From Euborellia annulipes (taxonomy: Eukaryota > Arthropoda > Insecta > Dermaptera > Anisolabididae): a DNA stretch of 64,000 nt. Each line of letters opens with the position of its first letter. Position 1 is the stretch's first letter. This document shows positions 33,228 to 45,793 of this stretch, in pieces. The notes under the pieces are model-generated. The model searched no databases. It was not told where the DNA came from and worked only from the letters and a program-made list of their open reading frames with translations. The stretch is taken from positions 1 through 64,000 of the forward strand of contig JAKCPI010005713.1 in NCBI GenBank assembly GCA_023213315.1, written 5' to 3'. The translations under genes were made by a program, and so were the position numbers.

Positions 33228-36200
33228 CTAAAATCACAAAATAAAATGACCACCTTACAAAAAATTATTTCAATTTTAATTAACAAAGCTACATCTAAAT
33301 GAAGACAGCCTTATTCAAAATAATTCAAACACTATTTTTTTTAACGATCACAAATTTGAAAAAAAAATAATAATAAATTTAAAAAAAGTGAGAACGTGCC
33401 CTCTTGGAGAGTTAAACCATGAATATTAAACAAAAAACTTGTTTTTATTTTTTCTTAAGGGGGCTCGGGAGCGAAGGTGTTACGCATGATTTTCCCGATA
33501 AGAAGGCGTTGAGTGTCATAAAAAGTATGCCCAAATATCAAGTAATTCAAAAATTTGCCAAGAGATGTCCGAATGGTAGCTAATAATATTTAATGCATTT
33601 GGTTGATTTTCATTGACCTTTTAACAATAAATACTTTATAAATGGTATTATATATTATGTATCTTTTATAAAAGCATAAAAATATATAAATGTAGGCTAA
33701 TGCTATATCGTCTGTTAGACTAGCCTGCCATCTATTGCAAGAATGCTGAACTAATTTGACAGTTGATTTTTAAATAAATCATCTAAGCTTCTTTTAAAAA
33801 TTTCTTAATTAATATGTGATTAATAATAACAATAAATTCATTTTTAAATTTAAAAAAAATTAAAGATTATTGGGACTGATTGTTTTTTTTTGTATTTGCT
33901 TGATAACAAAAAAATTAATTACGATAATTTTTTAATAAGTCATTAAAAAAATTATAGCTCGATGTCCAAATAATCTCTTATGAATTTAATTCATTTAAAA
34001 AAAAAACCGCATTGAAAAATTCCTTATAATAGTCTAGTTTTTTTTTTAAAGTACGTTTAGACGTCGCTCCTGAACCCCCTTAACTTTAAATTTTCTTTTT
34101 TTAAAAAACAAATAAATAAAACGGGACTTAGCATTGAAAAACAAAATAAAGTACAGAGTGTTCGCAGAAGCTGCAGGCGGGGGGGGGGGGGGCGCCGGGG
34201 ACCTTGAGTTGAAAGAGGCCTCGAAATTTTTCATATTGATTATTTTTTATAGTTTATAATTTTTTTTTTTTTTTTTTTTAATTTAAGATTAAATAAAGGC
34301 AAAAGTCAGCCGCAGGCAGGCCTGATCTTGTTGGAGGGACATCAACAAATTATGTACAATTGAATTCACTTGGATGTCCAAAAATTTTTGTTATTTTATA
34401 TAAAACAATTTTAATAACAAACCTAAATTGTTGTAGCAAATCCCAAACAGACCAGACGGAACGTGGATCAATTAAATAAGCTTGATGTTCTTGATTTTTG
34501 GAAGATAAAAAATTCTCTAAGGCAGTAAATACATCATATTCTGGATGAGCTTGCCACTGAAAAGAGTAAAAGAAAATTTAATTAATTCAATTGAATTGGC
34601 TACGAATTCATTTGAAATAAATAGATTATATAGTAGGCTGGGATGAGTAGAGTGGGGTTGGAGAATAATAACCACCAATTTTATCGTTCCACCTGATGAT
34701 CTTTATTTAGAAAATATTTGGATACCAAATGGCTTAAATAGAAATGCCTGGACCCTCAATAGATATTTTCATGAAATAACGGTTATCGTCAAGTCTTAAA
34801 ATGCCTAAGTTGTCGAAAAGACTGTGTGAATGGGTGTGAATGAAAAAAAGTGTTAATGTTTAAAAAAAAAAATTTACATCTTGAATTCTAATATATCGGC
34901 AGAAACTAAATACATGTCGACACAAAAAATCTGGTGTGACAAGCACAGCACACAACTTTCGATTACCGAAGGTAAGAGAAAGTTGTGTGCTGTGCGCCAG
35001 TCACACCAGATTTTTTAACTTATACAGTATATCCGGACATAAATTAAATGTTAAAGAGTGACAAATAAACATGAAATGAAAAAACCGAACCTGTTCTAAA
35101 GTGGCTGAATAATTGGAAGGATCCCACGCTACGATGATAACGCCCTGATAGAGAGGATTCGTCTGAAAAGTGAATTCCTCTTTTGTAACCACCTGGGAAT
35201 TGACCATCCGAATTGTCGTCTTGGTACCGACATCAACTTCATGTCCTTCGGTTGGTGCATGATTGAATCTCATCACTGCGTCGTGTGTATCTGAAAAAAA
35301 AATTATTTTTTAATAAGTAACCATGGTTTTGCATAACAATCAACTGGATTATTTATTATTAGAACATTTTAAGCATATACATCTATATAAGCCCTCGGGG
35401 CATGGCGTAGAGGTTAGCGTGCTAACCTCACATACCAAACGTCGCGGGTTCGGACCCCAGGCAGTCCGATGATTTTATTTAAGCCATTGGATACCAGATG
35501 GCTTAAATAAAATGCCTGGACCCCTAATATGTATAATTAATAAATAACGTATATTGTAAAGTCTTATATGGCCTGAGCTGCCGAAAAGACTGTGTGAATG
35601 TGTGTGTGAGTGTGAGTGTGAATGAGAAAAAGTGTAAATGTTAAAAAAAAAAAAAAAAAAAAAATTAAGCATATTTATCTAAAGAAGCTTCAAACTCTTC
35701 TTATTATTCTGCTAATTGTAGTTTTGTGTCTGGTATATTATTACATCTATTAAAAAATAAATGATGGGCAAAATCTTTTCTTCCGTAAAGGGAGGAGGGA
35801 ATGAATGAATGAATGAATTGTATTTATTGTGCTCTGAGGCGATTTGCCTCCTGGAGCATTAATATTACATAATATTTACAATTATATACATATACTATAT
35901 TTACAAAAGAAAAAGAAAAGAAAAATTGCATATTACTAAGAAAACATTCTCCCTCCCACTACAGAAATAACTAAATTTGTATCTCTAATAATTTAGGCAT
36001 TTTATGGAGTTTTTCGATCGAGTTTTTTTTTTAATAAATTAAATTCATAGGGTATTTTCTAAAAAGGAACTAAAATTTTTGACTAATAAAAAAATTTCTC
36101 TTAGGAAAATTTAAAAACTAAAAATGAAAATATTTTTATTAATTACATGTATCAAATATTCATTAAATAGTCTAGAAAATAAAAATAAATTTAAAAAAAA

Positions 36201-39200
36201 AGAATGGAAAATTTGACCAATGACAACAGGGCCGGAACTAGAAGATTTTTTAGGGGGGGGGGGAGGGGGCAAAATTTAATTTGCCGCTTCCTACTTTAAA
36301 TACAAAATTCATATCATCGCCCGGGGCACATGCCCCCACTGCCCCCCCCCCCCCCCCTAGATCCGGCCCTGAATAAGAGGCATACAATGACCAAAGTACG
36401 GTTTCTGATTCGCTAAAGCTAGTACGATCTCTTCAGCAATAACATTCGAACTGCTTCACCTCCTACACTCCCTTAATATATTAAAGTTTTAATTTTTTTT
36501 AAATCTAAAATCTGGAACATAATTTTATAATTTTCTCAAAGAAATTCAGATATTATGTAAATTTGCTTAGCTTAGTTAATAAATTTTTAACTAAAAATAC
36601 TACTGTGACTTACAAAACATCTACAAGTGGCATATACATGTGTTTCTAGAAAACCAACAGATGGCAGACTAGTATTGAAGCAGTAAGCAGAAGAAACGCC
36701 AATACCCCTGCCTTTTATTTCGGACCAAGAGATTGAAAGAGTTTACCAATAAACGAGCCGAGACCAGATCCATGTAGAGATCCCGCATTGGAGACAACGG
36801 CACAGGTATTGTATTTCGGTTCAGCCGATGGATTAGCCATTTGATATTTGGACAAGTATTGACCCAAAGGTAAATTATTAAAAGGTGAATCTGAGGAGAC
36901 CACTGTACGAACAGGTGAACCTAAAACAACAATTGAAATTGAAATATGTTATTAATAAAACACCCACTCCCCTCTCTAATACATCCAGTGTGGTATACAA
37001 AGTGCCCTGCGCCGATTGTATGCACTTTTTCAGTTTATTTTCGATTTTTTTAAAATTCGCGTCCAAGATTTGAATAAAATTCAAAAATCAATTATTTTTT
37101 ACAAGCTCTTTAAAATGTATATTCTCATTTTGCCATTGAAATTTTCTGAAGACCACTTTACTCTTGTACTCCATTGAAAAGATAGGAGAAATGGTTGCTA
37201 TGGTAACAAAATATAAATATTTTCTCATACTTAAAAATTTTACATCTTGAAAATCGAATGTAGCGTACTGTCGGAAACTAAATAGATGTCGACACGAAAA
37301 ATCTGGTGTGACAAGCACAGAACACAACTTTCGATTACCGAAGGTAAGAGAAAGTTGTCAGTCGCACCAGATTTTTTTGTATACAAATTTGAGTATGCTC
37401 TTTGAAGACTGAAGGTGACAGGGTAGATCTCAGTCGAATCGTTTCTAATAAAGATCCTAAAGAAGAAATTTAATCATTAAATAGAGGCTCAATTATTGGC
37501 TGCATCCTCTTCCCTATTCAATTCTCTTGTTAGAAAAATGCACGGTCAACTTGCACATATAGGGAATGTGCAGGGGCGGATTAAAGGGGGGGGGGCGACC
37601 GTCCCCCTCCCCAGGAGAAGAAATTCAAACAGTTATAAAAACTAGTAATTTAAAGAAATTATGATTTACGCTCTTTAATTTCAATTGAATTTGTTACCAA
37701 GCAATTTAAATAAATAGGAAAGGGGTCTAAATGCCCATAGATGCCGACAAAGTCCTTAAATAAAAAAAAAATAAGAAGCCGCCCCCCCCCCCCGACAAAA
37801 TTGCATTAATCCGCCACTGGGAATGTGAGTATTTGTTGGTGTTGGTCGAATGTGCAGTGGCCTGGTGCAAAGGATAGCACACCGATGCCCCGGATAGGGG
37901 CCATCAACAAATGAACATACAAATTTGTTAAAATTTATTTTATTTACCTTTCAATTTGCACATCAATTGTTTAGCAGATTTTGTTGCCAGCGCACCGCGT
38001 GGTCCTTTATATTTAACATTATAAGGATTTTGATATTGTTGTGATTTGAACACCGAACTCTCTTCTAAAAGAACTCTTCGAAGCTGAAAAATACCTTCTT
38101 TTTTTTATAATACTCATCAATGAAAAAAAATTTAAAAAAAAGTTGAACTACTCACTTGGACCATCAATTGATTCCGATAAGCAAGTATTCGACTGGTCTC
38201 CTTGTCCAGATGTGGCGTTGATGATGTCCAATTATTATTATTATTATTGTGACCATGTGACATATTAGCAGCCACAAAAGAAGGATGGCGATGTCGTAGC
38301 CAGGAGGTTGGCGTTGAGGGTGGGTGTCCTCGAAGGATCTTTCTCGGAAATGATGCCGACGGGGCTCTTTGATTTCGACGGTTTTGTATTTGGGGCGGAT
38401 CGCCAGAAGCAGACGATGACAACGAGGATGGCTCCTGATTGAAGTAAATCACCTAGAAATGGATAAACATTATAAATATTACAAATTACAAGCTTTTTAC
38501 TGCACTATGTAATTTAGAGTTGATTTAGTGCTGTGGTTCAGATAGAATTCGTAATAATAAAAAAAATGTTTAGAGCAGAGAAAATAGTGGAAAGTACCGG
38601 TTCGAGTCCAGGAGGCCGCAATTTACCCAATCAAACACAAAGTCACCTCGCAAATTATTCCTCATCTTAAAGATATATATTATTTATAGTCTTTAGGAGG
38701 GGGGGGGTGTTTAAAAAAACCTCAAAGTTAAAAAAGTATTTATTCAAGAACGGAAAGCTAGTAGAATGTTAGAATCATTCTGAGCGTTGGATGGCGACTG
38801 ACTGCCTACGTGCCGAAGGAGACGATCGCCGCATAAGGGAGGTTTTTGCTGAAACAGCAACGATATCATGGCACGAAGTTATTATAAGATTAGTGGCGTA
38901 AGCAGAATTTGCCTCTGCGGAGAGGTTTGATTTTTTTTAAGACCTCTTTGGCATTAAGCAGGCGTTTTTATAAATTTAATTAATAATAATTAAAATAAAT
39001 GCAAATATTTTTTTAAATGAAAACATAATAAATTTTTTTTTTAACACTCATACTTTTTTCATTCACACTCACACTCACACACAATCACACAGTCCTTTCG
39101 GCAACTCAGGCCATATAAGACTTTTTGACGATATCCGTTATTGATTAATATATCTATTTGGGGTCCAGGCATTCTTATTTAAGCCATTTGGTATCCAAAT

Positions 39201-42200
39201 GGCTTAAATAAAATCATCGGACTGCCTGGGGTCCGAACCCGCGACTTTTGGTATACGAGGTTAGCACGCTAACCCCTACACCAAGCCCCGAGGGCGATAA
39301 TAAAATACAAACACAAATAAATGTTCATCTCCCGGCTGTCTAGAGTCTAATTTCTCTCTCCTTGCTGGGAGAGGAAGGGAGGTCGATCCTCTGAGAAAAA
39401 AAGATATTTTTTAATGAAATATAAATAATATTAGGGCCCAGGGTCTTTGTCGTTTTTTAATTCTGTGGCCCGCAGGGGGGGGGCAGTGGGTGCATGTGCC
39501 CCGGGGGAATACAGGGAGCGGCAATTAAAGAAAGATTTACTAAAAAAAAAGGTAAAATGATATAAATTTTGTATAGAAAATTTTAAGGAGGGGGGGGCAA
39601 ATTAAACTTTGCCCCCTCCTAAAAAATCTCGTAGTTCCGGCCCTGGTGGCCCGTTTCAAATAGATTTAAATCCTAATTTGGCCCTTGCGGCAGAAGTTTG
39701 GACATCTGTGTGCTAGAGGCTTGAAAGTTAAATCGAATGCCACATGAGGCGCCACTTGCCGAGAGCGCCTTCAACTTAGGCAATTATTTCCATTAAAGAT
39801 TAAATGTATGCCTATTATACGGCGCGCCTGACAAGAGGACCAACAGACGAAGATCTTAGTAAACAAGCAGCGTTCTATTCCTGGATGGGTGGTCCAGAGG
39901 AAATAGGCTGTTGTACATCCTTCAGATTTTATCGATAAATAAATTTTACTACACACATATATTTGTAGACTTAATGGCCATAGCAGCAAAAGAACTGTTC
40001 CCACAGCCAGGGCCGGATTTGGGGGGGGGGCAGTGTAAGCATGTGCCCCGGGCAGGGGGCGGCAATTAAAGAAAGAAAGCCGTGATTTGAGTTTCGAGGG
40101 GAAAATTAAAATGTTATGAATTTTGTATAGGAAATTTTAAGGAGGAGACGGCAAATTAAATTTTGCCCCCTAACAAATCCCCTAGTTTCGGCCCTGCCCA
40201 CAGCACACAACTTTCTCATACCCCTCGGTAATTGAAGCTTAAATTTTTCTAAAAAATTAATTAGCTTAATTGATTACTTTAATTTTTATAAATATTGTCT
40301 TTATTAAGTTGCTAACACCTTCCTTATACTTCAGATAGCTAATTATATGTGGAAAAAACTAATTTTTTTAACTCAAAGGTTAAGCGTGTTCTTGTTTATT
40401 ATATCGATGATTTGCTATCGGTCGGATACGTTTGCTAGTTGACTAGAACTCAAGCAACCGGCCCTTCATGATCCAGATCCAGATATCTATATTTATAGAT
40501 CTATTAATTGTCTGAACAAGTTCCCTGAAAAAATGCCCGTCGAAGGCGGTAGGTAATTAAATATTTTTATTTGAAGAATGGAGAAATTAATTAAATCTTT
40601 TTATTCCCTATTGCTCGTGTGAGAAATAAAGAAGATTACTCCTTGTTTTAATAACATTATTAAATCACTAAAGTTTTAATGAAAAGAGAAAAAAAAAAAC
40701 TTTGTATAAGAATCGATTCTTAATGTGATTACCTCAAGTTTAATTAAGTTTAAAAGTTTTCGTTCTTGACAAATATTAAGTGGACTTTACTAATTTTTTT
40801 TTTCCTTTGTCAGTATTCTATGAAATAACAAAGTTTGAAATCTTGAATCGCAATTTTTTTTTTATATTTTTTATGAATAACTTCTGAACTACAAAACACA
40901 TTGTCATGAAATTCGCTCCAGGTCTAGAAGCTATCGTCCTAATTCTTCTTATGGCTGAGATTCAAACGATTTGGTTTGGAGGAAGCTGAGAAAACCGTGG
41001 TTCGCGATAATAATTTACCGCTCATTTATACCGCTCCTTGCGGTCCAATTCACTTCTAGTCTTAATAGCCTCTTAGGCCCATTTAGGACTACAAAATGTT
41101 CAAACCTCATCCTAATCCGATGAATAGGTTCAGAGATATAAGCAAAAATATCAACATCACATACACACACACATATATATACAGTATACGTACACACCTA
41201 TACGAACGCACATTAAATTTTTTGTGCATTTCTGGGATCGTTATAAATAATATTAATATATTAGCGAGAAAGTAAAAATCTTATGTCACTAAACACCTAT
41301 TTAAGGTAAGAGAAAGTAACATGATGTGCTGTTCCATTAGATTAGTTTTTCTGTCAATATATTTGTTTTTCTTTCCGAAGTATTATGAATGTCAAAGTGA
41401 AAAAACAACGCGGGAGCAAACAACCATCTAGAACATTCGATGCCAAACTCATCGCTTCCACCTACCCTCTTCAAATAGCAAATCTTTCTTTTTTTAAAAG
41501 AACAAACTGGAAGCATTCATTTACGAAACAATCAACTTATAGTCAATTGGACACCTTGAATCGTGAAATTATTTATTAAAATAACAGACAGAAAATTAAC
41601 AATAAGATGAAAATAAAATTTACAAACACCTTCTAAAGATCTGTTGTGACTGGTCGCACAGCAGGCAACTTTCTCTCAAGGTGCGCGTCTCGGGGTGCTA
41701 ATTTTGGGAGTTTCCAGCTGCCACAATTTTGAAGCTATCGACCTCAAATTTTTTTTTTAATTAAAGCTATTTAAAATGTCTACAACTTATAGAAGCCCTT
41801 TTTTTGATTTTCGAAAAAATGAATTTTTTTTTTTTAGATTAATCGCATTAAATAAAAGATATTTTTAAAAAATTCGCTCTATATCTTATAGATAATTAAA
41901 TTAGTAATCATTGTGTTAAAAAATAATTAATTTTCTACCCTTAATTAATTAGCTGGAATATTTAAAATGAAATGGAATAAATTCCTTGTATCCCTATGGG
42001 AAAATCTAACGCCATCTCTTGCCGTCTAGAGTAACTCGGAAGTCAATGGTGTCCTAACGGTTTTTCGAGACGCGCACCTTAATTGTCACACAAGCTTTTT
42101 TGTGTCGTTTCGGACAGTTCAATTGAATTCAAGATGTAAATTTGGCTGCCTTTATTTTCTCACTATTAATTGATATAGGCCTACAATACTCCTTGCAATT

Positions 42201-45200
42201 TTTTAAGTTGAATTGTATTGATAAGATCCGCATTAAAAAAAAAAAAAAATTAAAAGTCAACGTGTAAATTGAGTTATTGCTTTTGTCATTAATTTAATTT
42301 AATTTATTAAAAAATATTTCCCCTCGGTGATTTCTCTTGAAAAGCCATTATCAAAGAGCCACCCTTGCCAGGCTGCTCTGTGTCGTCACTCACACAACAC
42401 AAAGGAGCATTTAATTTCAATACATGTCTCGTAAATCTCGCAAGACAGACAGCCAGGCCAAGAGGTAAAATACGAGGTCAAAAGTCACCTTGCATTTTCC
42501 TTTCTAATATCAGCTTTTGTTTCTCTCTCATTTCATTGAAAATAAAGAGAACAAAATGAAACAATTGCAAAGCAATCATAAATTCATCTGCCAACCAAAT
42601 TAAAAAACAAACGTAAAGAGTCTTATTGGAAAGGTTAAAAGTGGCCAGATTAACAGAAAATGTTAATGCAGTAATTCTTCCTCTTAATGGGGCTCCAAAT
42701 AAAACAAAGATACTTGTACGGAGAGGAAAAAATGGAATACAAAGGAAAAGATGACTGATTTAAAAAATCTGGTGCGACCATTCACACCAGATTTTTTGTG
42801 TCGAGATATATTTAGTTACTCTTAACACTTAAGTTCCAAACTTGACCACGCGATTCATAGATGGCGCTAAGCTACGAATGCTTCCAGATCAGTAAAGTGT
42901 ACTTGAAACGATTTCCACGAAAAATTTCACTGATATACTTTTTAAAGAGCAACTGAAAAATAGTTCATTTATGAATTATAAACAAAATCGTTGGAGCGAA
43001 TTTTAAGAAAATCGAAAAAAACTGAAAAAGTACACCAGTAAAGTACTAGTACTTTTTGGCCGATTTTGTTTTAAAGTTTATTTTCACCCCTTGGGTGAGT
43101 GTCTAACTTATTTATAAAAATTTCAACCTCATATCTTTTTTCGTTCTTGAAATATTTTGTTCACAGACACACACACACACAGACAGACCATGTCGCGAAA
43201 ACCACTTTTTTGGATTCAGGTGACCTCAAAACGTGTATATCCATCAAAATTTCGACAATCGAATTTTTGAATACATGCGTTTTTTAGCCTATTTGTGATT
43301 ATTCTATTGTTTTGTTTTTTTAATATAAATTTTAAATGGAAGCTTACCGAGTTTAAATCTAAAAAAAAAAAATTCCATTACCATCAATGAAATAATCAAG
43401 TGAAATCGCACGGATGGGCTTTGCACTCACTGTACTGTATAGCGAAATATAAGCTTATATGAATATAAATGAAATATTGAATTTTTTTTTATAATTATTT
43501 ATATTTAAATGTGTTTTGAAATTGTATTTCTCTCTTCCTTTTAGTGCGGAAGTGTGGCGTCACATGTATTTTTTTTTAATTTTTAATCTTTCCGGCCTAT
43601 TCCCTAGACTAGGGGGCTAACTCGAACATTTTTTGATCATCATACTTTTAAAAAATATATTTATTTTATTTACAATGGTCAATGTAGTGAAAATCAATGT
43701 ATTAAAAAATACATATACTTATGTATATCTATGTTTACATGTAAGAATAATAGTAAACAAAAGTAAAAAAAAAAAAAAACAATAAAAATAACTTATGTTT
43801 CAATATTAATTTAACGTGTTATGGCTGTGGAGATTGAATCAGGAAACCGAAGGAACTTTACAGCCAGGAGATTAAATAAAAAAATATTTTATTTTATTTT
43901 TACGTTTATGTTTCAATTTTTTTCCCGAAAAAATGTCTTTAGTAGGATTAAATCTAATATGGGGATATATAATTTTATATGCGGCCCGCGGAGTTATGAT
44001 GCATTTCCTAAGACGCCCTCAAGATAATTTGAGTTGCCCTAGTGCGCTATCATCTGCCAACCGCATTATCAACACTCTCTCACTTGCACTCATGGAGAAA
44101 ATGTTTTAATCTTACAGTTCTTAATTCCTTCAAAGTCAATCTTAGCTCTTAACTAAAAGCCAATTCAGCATTTCGTCAATTATGTATACGCATAAGTTTC
44201 AGAGATAAGAGAGAATAAAAAGCATAGGCGATGGATATTTTCTAATAAAATATCTTTATACTCATATTAATTTATAATTAAAAGAAAAAAAAAATGTTAA
44301 CGGTATAATATATTTCACTAGCCGCGAAGCCCGCCTTCGCGCCTAGCCAGGGGGCTTCGCCCCCTGGATCCCCCTCAGCTGGCTCGGGCCCGCCTACGGC
44401 GGACCCTTGCCTTTTCTTCTTAATTATGAAATTTTTTTTTTTCTCATACACACTCACAATCACACACACATTCACACAGTCTTTTCGGCAAGACATTTAT
44501 GATACTCATTAATTTATTATGATACAATTAGGGGGTCCAGGCATTCTTATTTAAGCCATTTGGTATCCAAATGGCTTAAATAAAATCATCGGACCGCCTG
44601 GGGTCCGAACCCGCGACTTTTGGTATACGAGGTTAGCACGCTAACCCCTAAACCAAGCCCAGAGGGCCAAAAGAAAAATTATTATTTATTATTCCAATCC
44701 AATTCAGTGCCTGCTTGAGGATTTGTTTACATTCATGGAATACACAAATGAAAAGAATACATAAATATTTCTCTATACATTTCCTTTGGGAGAAATCGTA
44801 AGAATTAATAACTCAAAAAGTTATAGGAATTTCGGGATGAAAATAATTTTCCTGTAGTCCCTAGAAGGTCTTCTTTATGCATATAAAATTTCATTTCAAA
44901 ATTCCATCGGGAAGTTGCCCAAATAGAGCGTGACAGACAGACGGACATTAGCGAATTATATATATATAGATTTATTGATTGACTGGCTGTGTGTATATTC
45001 CTTAATTCATCTTTATCCCTGCACAGTCATAAACACCAATACGTAACAAAATAGGAGTCCAAAATTTGTTGAATCGTCTTCTTTAAAAAAAAAAGATATC
45101 CTGTCTCTTTGAAGACACTTGTTAAGCAAATTCCATACTCAAAGTAAAAATATCTCAAAACGTAATGCAAGCTCCCTGATGTCAGAGGAATAGAGATGTT

Positions 45201-45657
45201 TCCCAAAAATTCTCTAAATCTCTAAAAGCCAGAAGGTATTCATAGTCATTCCTTGATGAACAAGGAATCCTTATTCCTATATAAATGTATAAGGATTCCT
45301 TCTTCCACAAGGAACTACTATGAATACGGAAATTAGACTTAGAAGGTAAAGGTAACGATGGGTCGGCTAGATTTTATTAAAATAAGAATGCAGAATGTTT
45401 TATTTTTAAAGTCTTTTTTTTTTAAGTTTTTCTCAAGACATGCAGAGAAATAAAACAAAAAAAAAAAATCTCCCACCCACCTGATTGGCATAGACATTGC
45501 GATTATTGACAATATGCAAATGTTTCTCAACCGGTTGTGTTTGTTGATGTCTCGCCACATAGAGCCAATATTGCGACCATAAAAGGTAAACATAACCGCA
45601 CATGCCCAAAATGATGAGATTGACAAAAACCCAAGCGCTAAATGCAATAGCCCGCAT
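32942..45657 (-). CDS. ST6Gal: ST6Gal-type beta-galactoside alpha-2,6-sialyltransferase, 7 coding exons, 467 aa
   Basis: Joined coding exons 45657-45481, 38452-38156, 38083-37948, 36920-36747, 35290-35091, 34556-34423 and 33227-32942 give 1404 nt with consistent phases (0,0,1,1,0,2) and GT-AG introns. Type II Golgi enzyme: short N-tail, membrane anchor ~residues 8-29, Ser/Asn/His-rich stem ~40-175, catalytic domain from ~176. Sialyl motif L starts C243 (CAVVSNAGSLHGSGLG, then VGTKTTIR); motif S is PPSSGFLGIGLMLEQC (381-396); motif III lies around 414-431; motif VS is H431-PLAAE-K437, with H431 aligned to the catalytic His. Cysteines 200, 243, 396, 414, 425 and 467 match the three ST6GAL1 disulfides (200-467, 243-396, 414-425); as in ST6GAL1 the protein ends in Cys. 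It transfers sialic acid from CMP-Neu5Ac to galactose or GalNAc termini. Drosophila SiaT is of similar length. No inactivating change seen. The frame stays open upstream to 45735, so a longer N-terminus from another 5' exon is possible. Confidence 0.93.
33459..34079 (-). mobile_element. TTAA-flanked MITE, family N (copy 1), in ST6Gal intron 6
   Basis: 621 bp with TIRs gggggctcgggagcg / cgctcctgaaccccc and TTAA on both sides. Nearly the same sequence is at 46114-46742. Confidence 0.85.
34423..34556 (-). CDS. ST6Gal: ST6Gal exon 6
   Basis: 134 nt, acceptor cttttcag, donor gtttgt, leaving phase 2. Encodes WQAHPEYDVF ... LIDPRSVWSVWDLLQQF, the block between motifs L and S. Confidence 0.92.
34719..34872 (+). 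repeat. tRNA-derived SINE S, 3' part
   Basis: Contains the SINE body (gataccaaatggcttaaata to gaaaagactgtgtgaatg) and a poly(A) end; the tRNA head is missing. In ST6Gal intron 5 boundary region. Confidence 0.7.
34924..35016. mobile_element. Palindromic hairpin element H (copy 1)
   Basis: aaaaaatctggtgtgac ... gtcacaccagatttttt; almost the whole 93 bp folds on itself. Other full copies: 37297-37378, 47686-47779, 53962-54044, 55886-55983. Confidence 0.85.
35091..35290 (-). CDS. ST6Gal: ST6Gal exon 5 (second half of sialyl motif L)
   Basis: 200 nt from tttcag to the donor gttcgg. Encodes DAVMRFNHAPT, VDVGTKTTIRMVNSQ and VAWDPSNYSATLEQ; N321-Y-S is a possible N-glycan site. Confidence 0.93.
35391..35664 (+). 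repeat. tRNA-derived SINE S (full copy)
   Basis: Head gccctcggggcatggcgtagagg (A box TGGCGTAGAGG), B box ggttcggacccc, body, (tgtgag)n and poly(A). Flanked by imperfect duplications ttaagcatatacatcta / ttaagcatatttatcta. In ST6Gal intron 4. Confidence 0.85.
36227..36371 (-). mobile_element. MITE family P (copy 2)
   Basis: Inverted ends cagggccggaac and atccggccctg with a 15-C tract inside. In ST6Gal intron 4. Confidence 0.75.
36747..36920 (-). CDS. ST6Gal: ST6Gal exon 4 (first half of sialyl motif L)
   Basis: 174 nt, phase 1 both sides, acceptor gttttag, donor gtaaac. Ends ...LHGSGLGSFI, the first part of motif L. Confidence 0.93.
37020..37378 (+). repeat. R-type repeat ending in hairpin H (copy 2)
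   Basis: From cactttttcagtttattttcg through agaccactttactcttgtac to the hairpin at 37297-37378. Same order as 55600-55983. Confidence 0.7.
37948..38083 (-). CDS. ST6Gal: ST6Gal exon 3
   Basis: 136 nt between ttttcag and gtaaat, leaving phase 1. It encodes NPYNVKYKGPRGALATKSAK, which aligns with the KYKVSYKGPGPG block of ST6GAL1 at the start of the catalytic domain, and Cys200. Intron 2 is only 72 bp. Confidence 0.9.
38156..38452 (-). CDS. ST6Gal: ST6Gal exon 2 (stem)
   Basis: 99 codons, phase 0 at both ends, acceptor ttctag and donor gtgagt. Encodes the low-complexity stem, with a run of six Asn and an N-W-T glycosylation sequon. Confidence 0.88.
39032..39296 (-). repeat. tRNA-derived SINE S
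   Basis: Full copy on the minus strand: poly(T), (CACTCA)n, body, then ggttcggacccc-type B box and head ending cgagggc. Confidence 0.85.
39468..39645 (+). mobile_element. MITE family P (copy 3)
   Basis: G-tract, cggcaattaaagaaagattt, and ending gtagttccggccctg. Confidence 0.7.
40008..40196 (+). mobile_element. MITE family P (copy 4)
   Basis: Ends cagggccggattt and tttcggccctg; internal G tract and aattaaagaaagaaag. Confidence 0.72.
41680..42078 (-). mobile_element. TTAA-flanked MITE, family M (copy 3)
   Basis: TIRs ggtgcgcgtctcg / cgagacgcgcacc; right flank TTAA, left flank now TCAA. Same orientation as the copy at 3332. Confidence 0.82.
42768..43290 (-). repeat. R-type repeat, minus orientation
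   Basis: Short hairpin aatctggtgcgaccattcacaccagatt at 42770, then the gtactttttcag, attttcttaaaattcgctcc and (CA)n blocks in reverse order, ending near the ttcgacaatcgaattttt phrase. Confidence 0.65.
44322..44993 (-). mobile_element. Helitron-like element with nested SINE
   Basis: On the minus strand the element runs from about 44993 (ctatatatatataattcgc, then gtccgtctgtctgtcacgctc) to a GC-rich end with hairpins agggggcgaagccccct and gcgaag/cttcgc and a final CTAG followed by T at 44322. It is interrupted by the SINE at 44431-44667. No Rep/helicase gene. The 5' end is approximate. Confidence 0.45.
44431..44667 (-). repeat. tRNA-derived SINE S inside the Helitron-like element
   Basis: Full-length copy, minus strand, with poly(T), body and tRNA head. 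Confidence 0.85.
45481..45657 (-). CDS. ST6Gal: ST6Gal exon 1 (signal anchor)
   Basis: 59 codons from ATG 45657 (MRAIAFSAWVFVNLIILGMC... membrane anchor) to CAG|gtgggt, phase 0. The first ATG in frame follows NKSK; upstream codons lack an ATG before the stop at 45736-45738. Confidence 0.85.
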
Positions 45658-45774
45658 TTTGGATTTGTTAACGTCCACACCACAAACGACTTTGATTGTG
45701 TGAGCGATAATAACAACACCTCCACATCCACATAACTAGGATTGTGGTCCAGGTATTCCTTCCTTCCCGGGACT

Positions 45775-45793
45775 CTCTCTCTCTCTCTCTCTC
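45775..45793. repeat. (CT)n microsatellite
   Basis: ctctctctctctctctctc, just upstream of ST6Gal exon 1. Confidence 0.9.

Larger units (their letters stand above)
38453..45480 (-). other. ST6Gal intron 1 (7.0 kb)
   Basis: Donor gtgggt, acceptor atttctag. It holds SINEs (39032, 44431), MITEs (39468, 40008, 41680), a Helitron-like end (44322), an R-type repeat (42770) and otherwise AT-rich DNA. Short open frames here (e.g. 41385-41579) have no recognisable homology. Confidence 0.85.

Noticed and set aside
35391..35470. tRNA gene
   Set aside because: A and B boxes are present but the cloverleaf does not close and the sequence is fused to a SINE body found in many copies.
39771..40004. 77-codon minus-strand frame rich in Cys and hydrophobics
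   Set aside because: No recognisable domain; adjacent to MITE P and probably chance.
41385..41579. 64-codon plus-strand frame (MNVKVKKQRGSKQPSR...)
   Set aside because: No homology, lies in ST6Gal intron 1 and ends in AT-rich DNA; no splice or promoter evidence.
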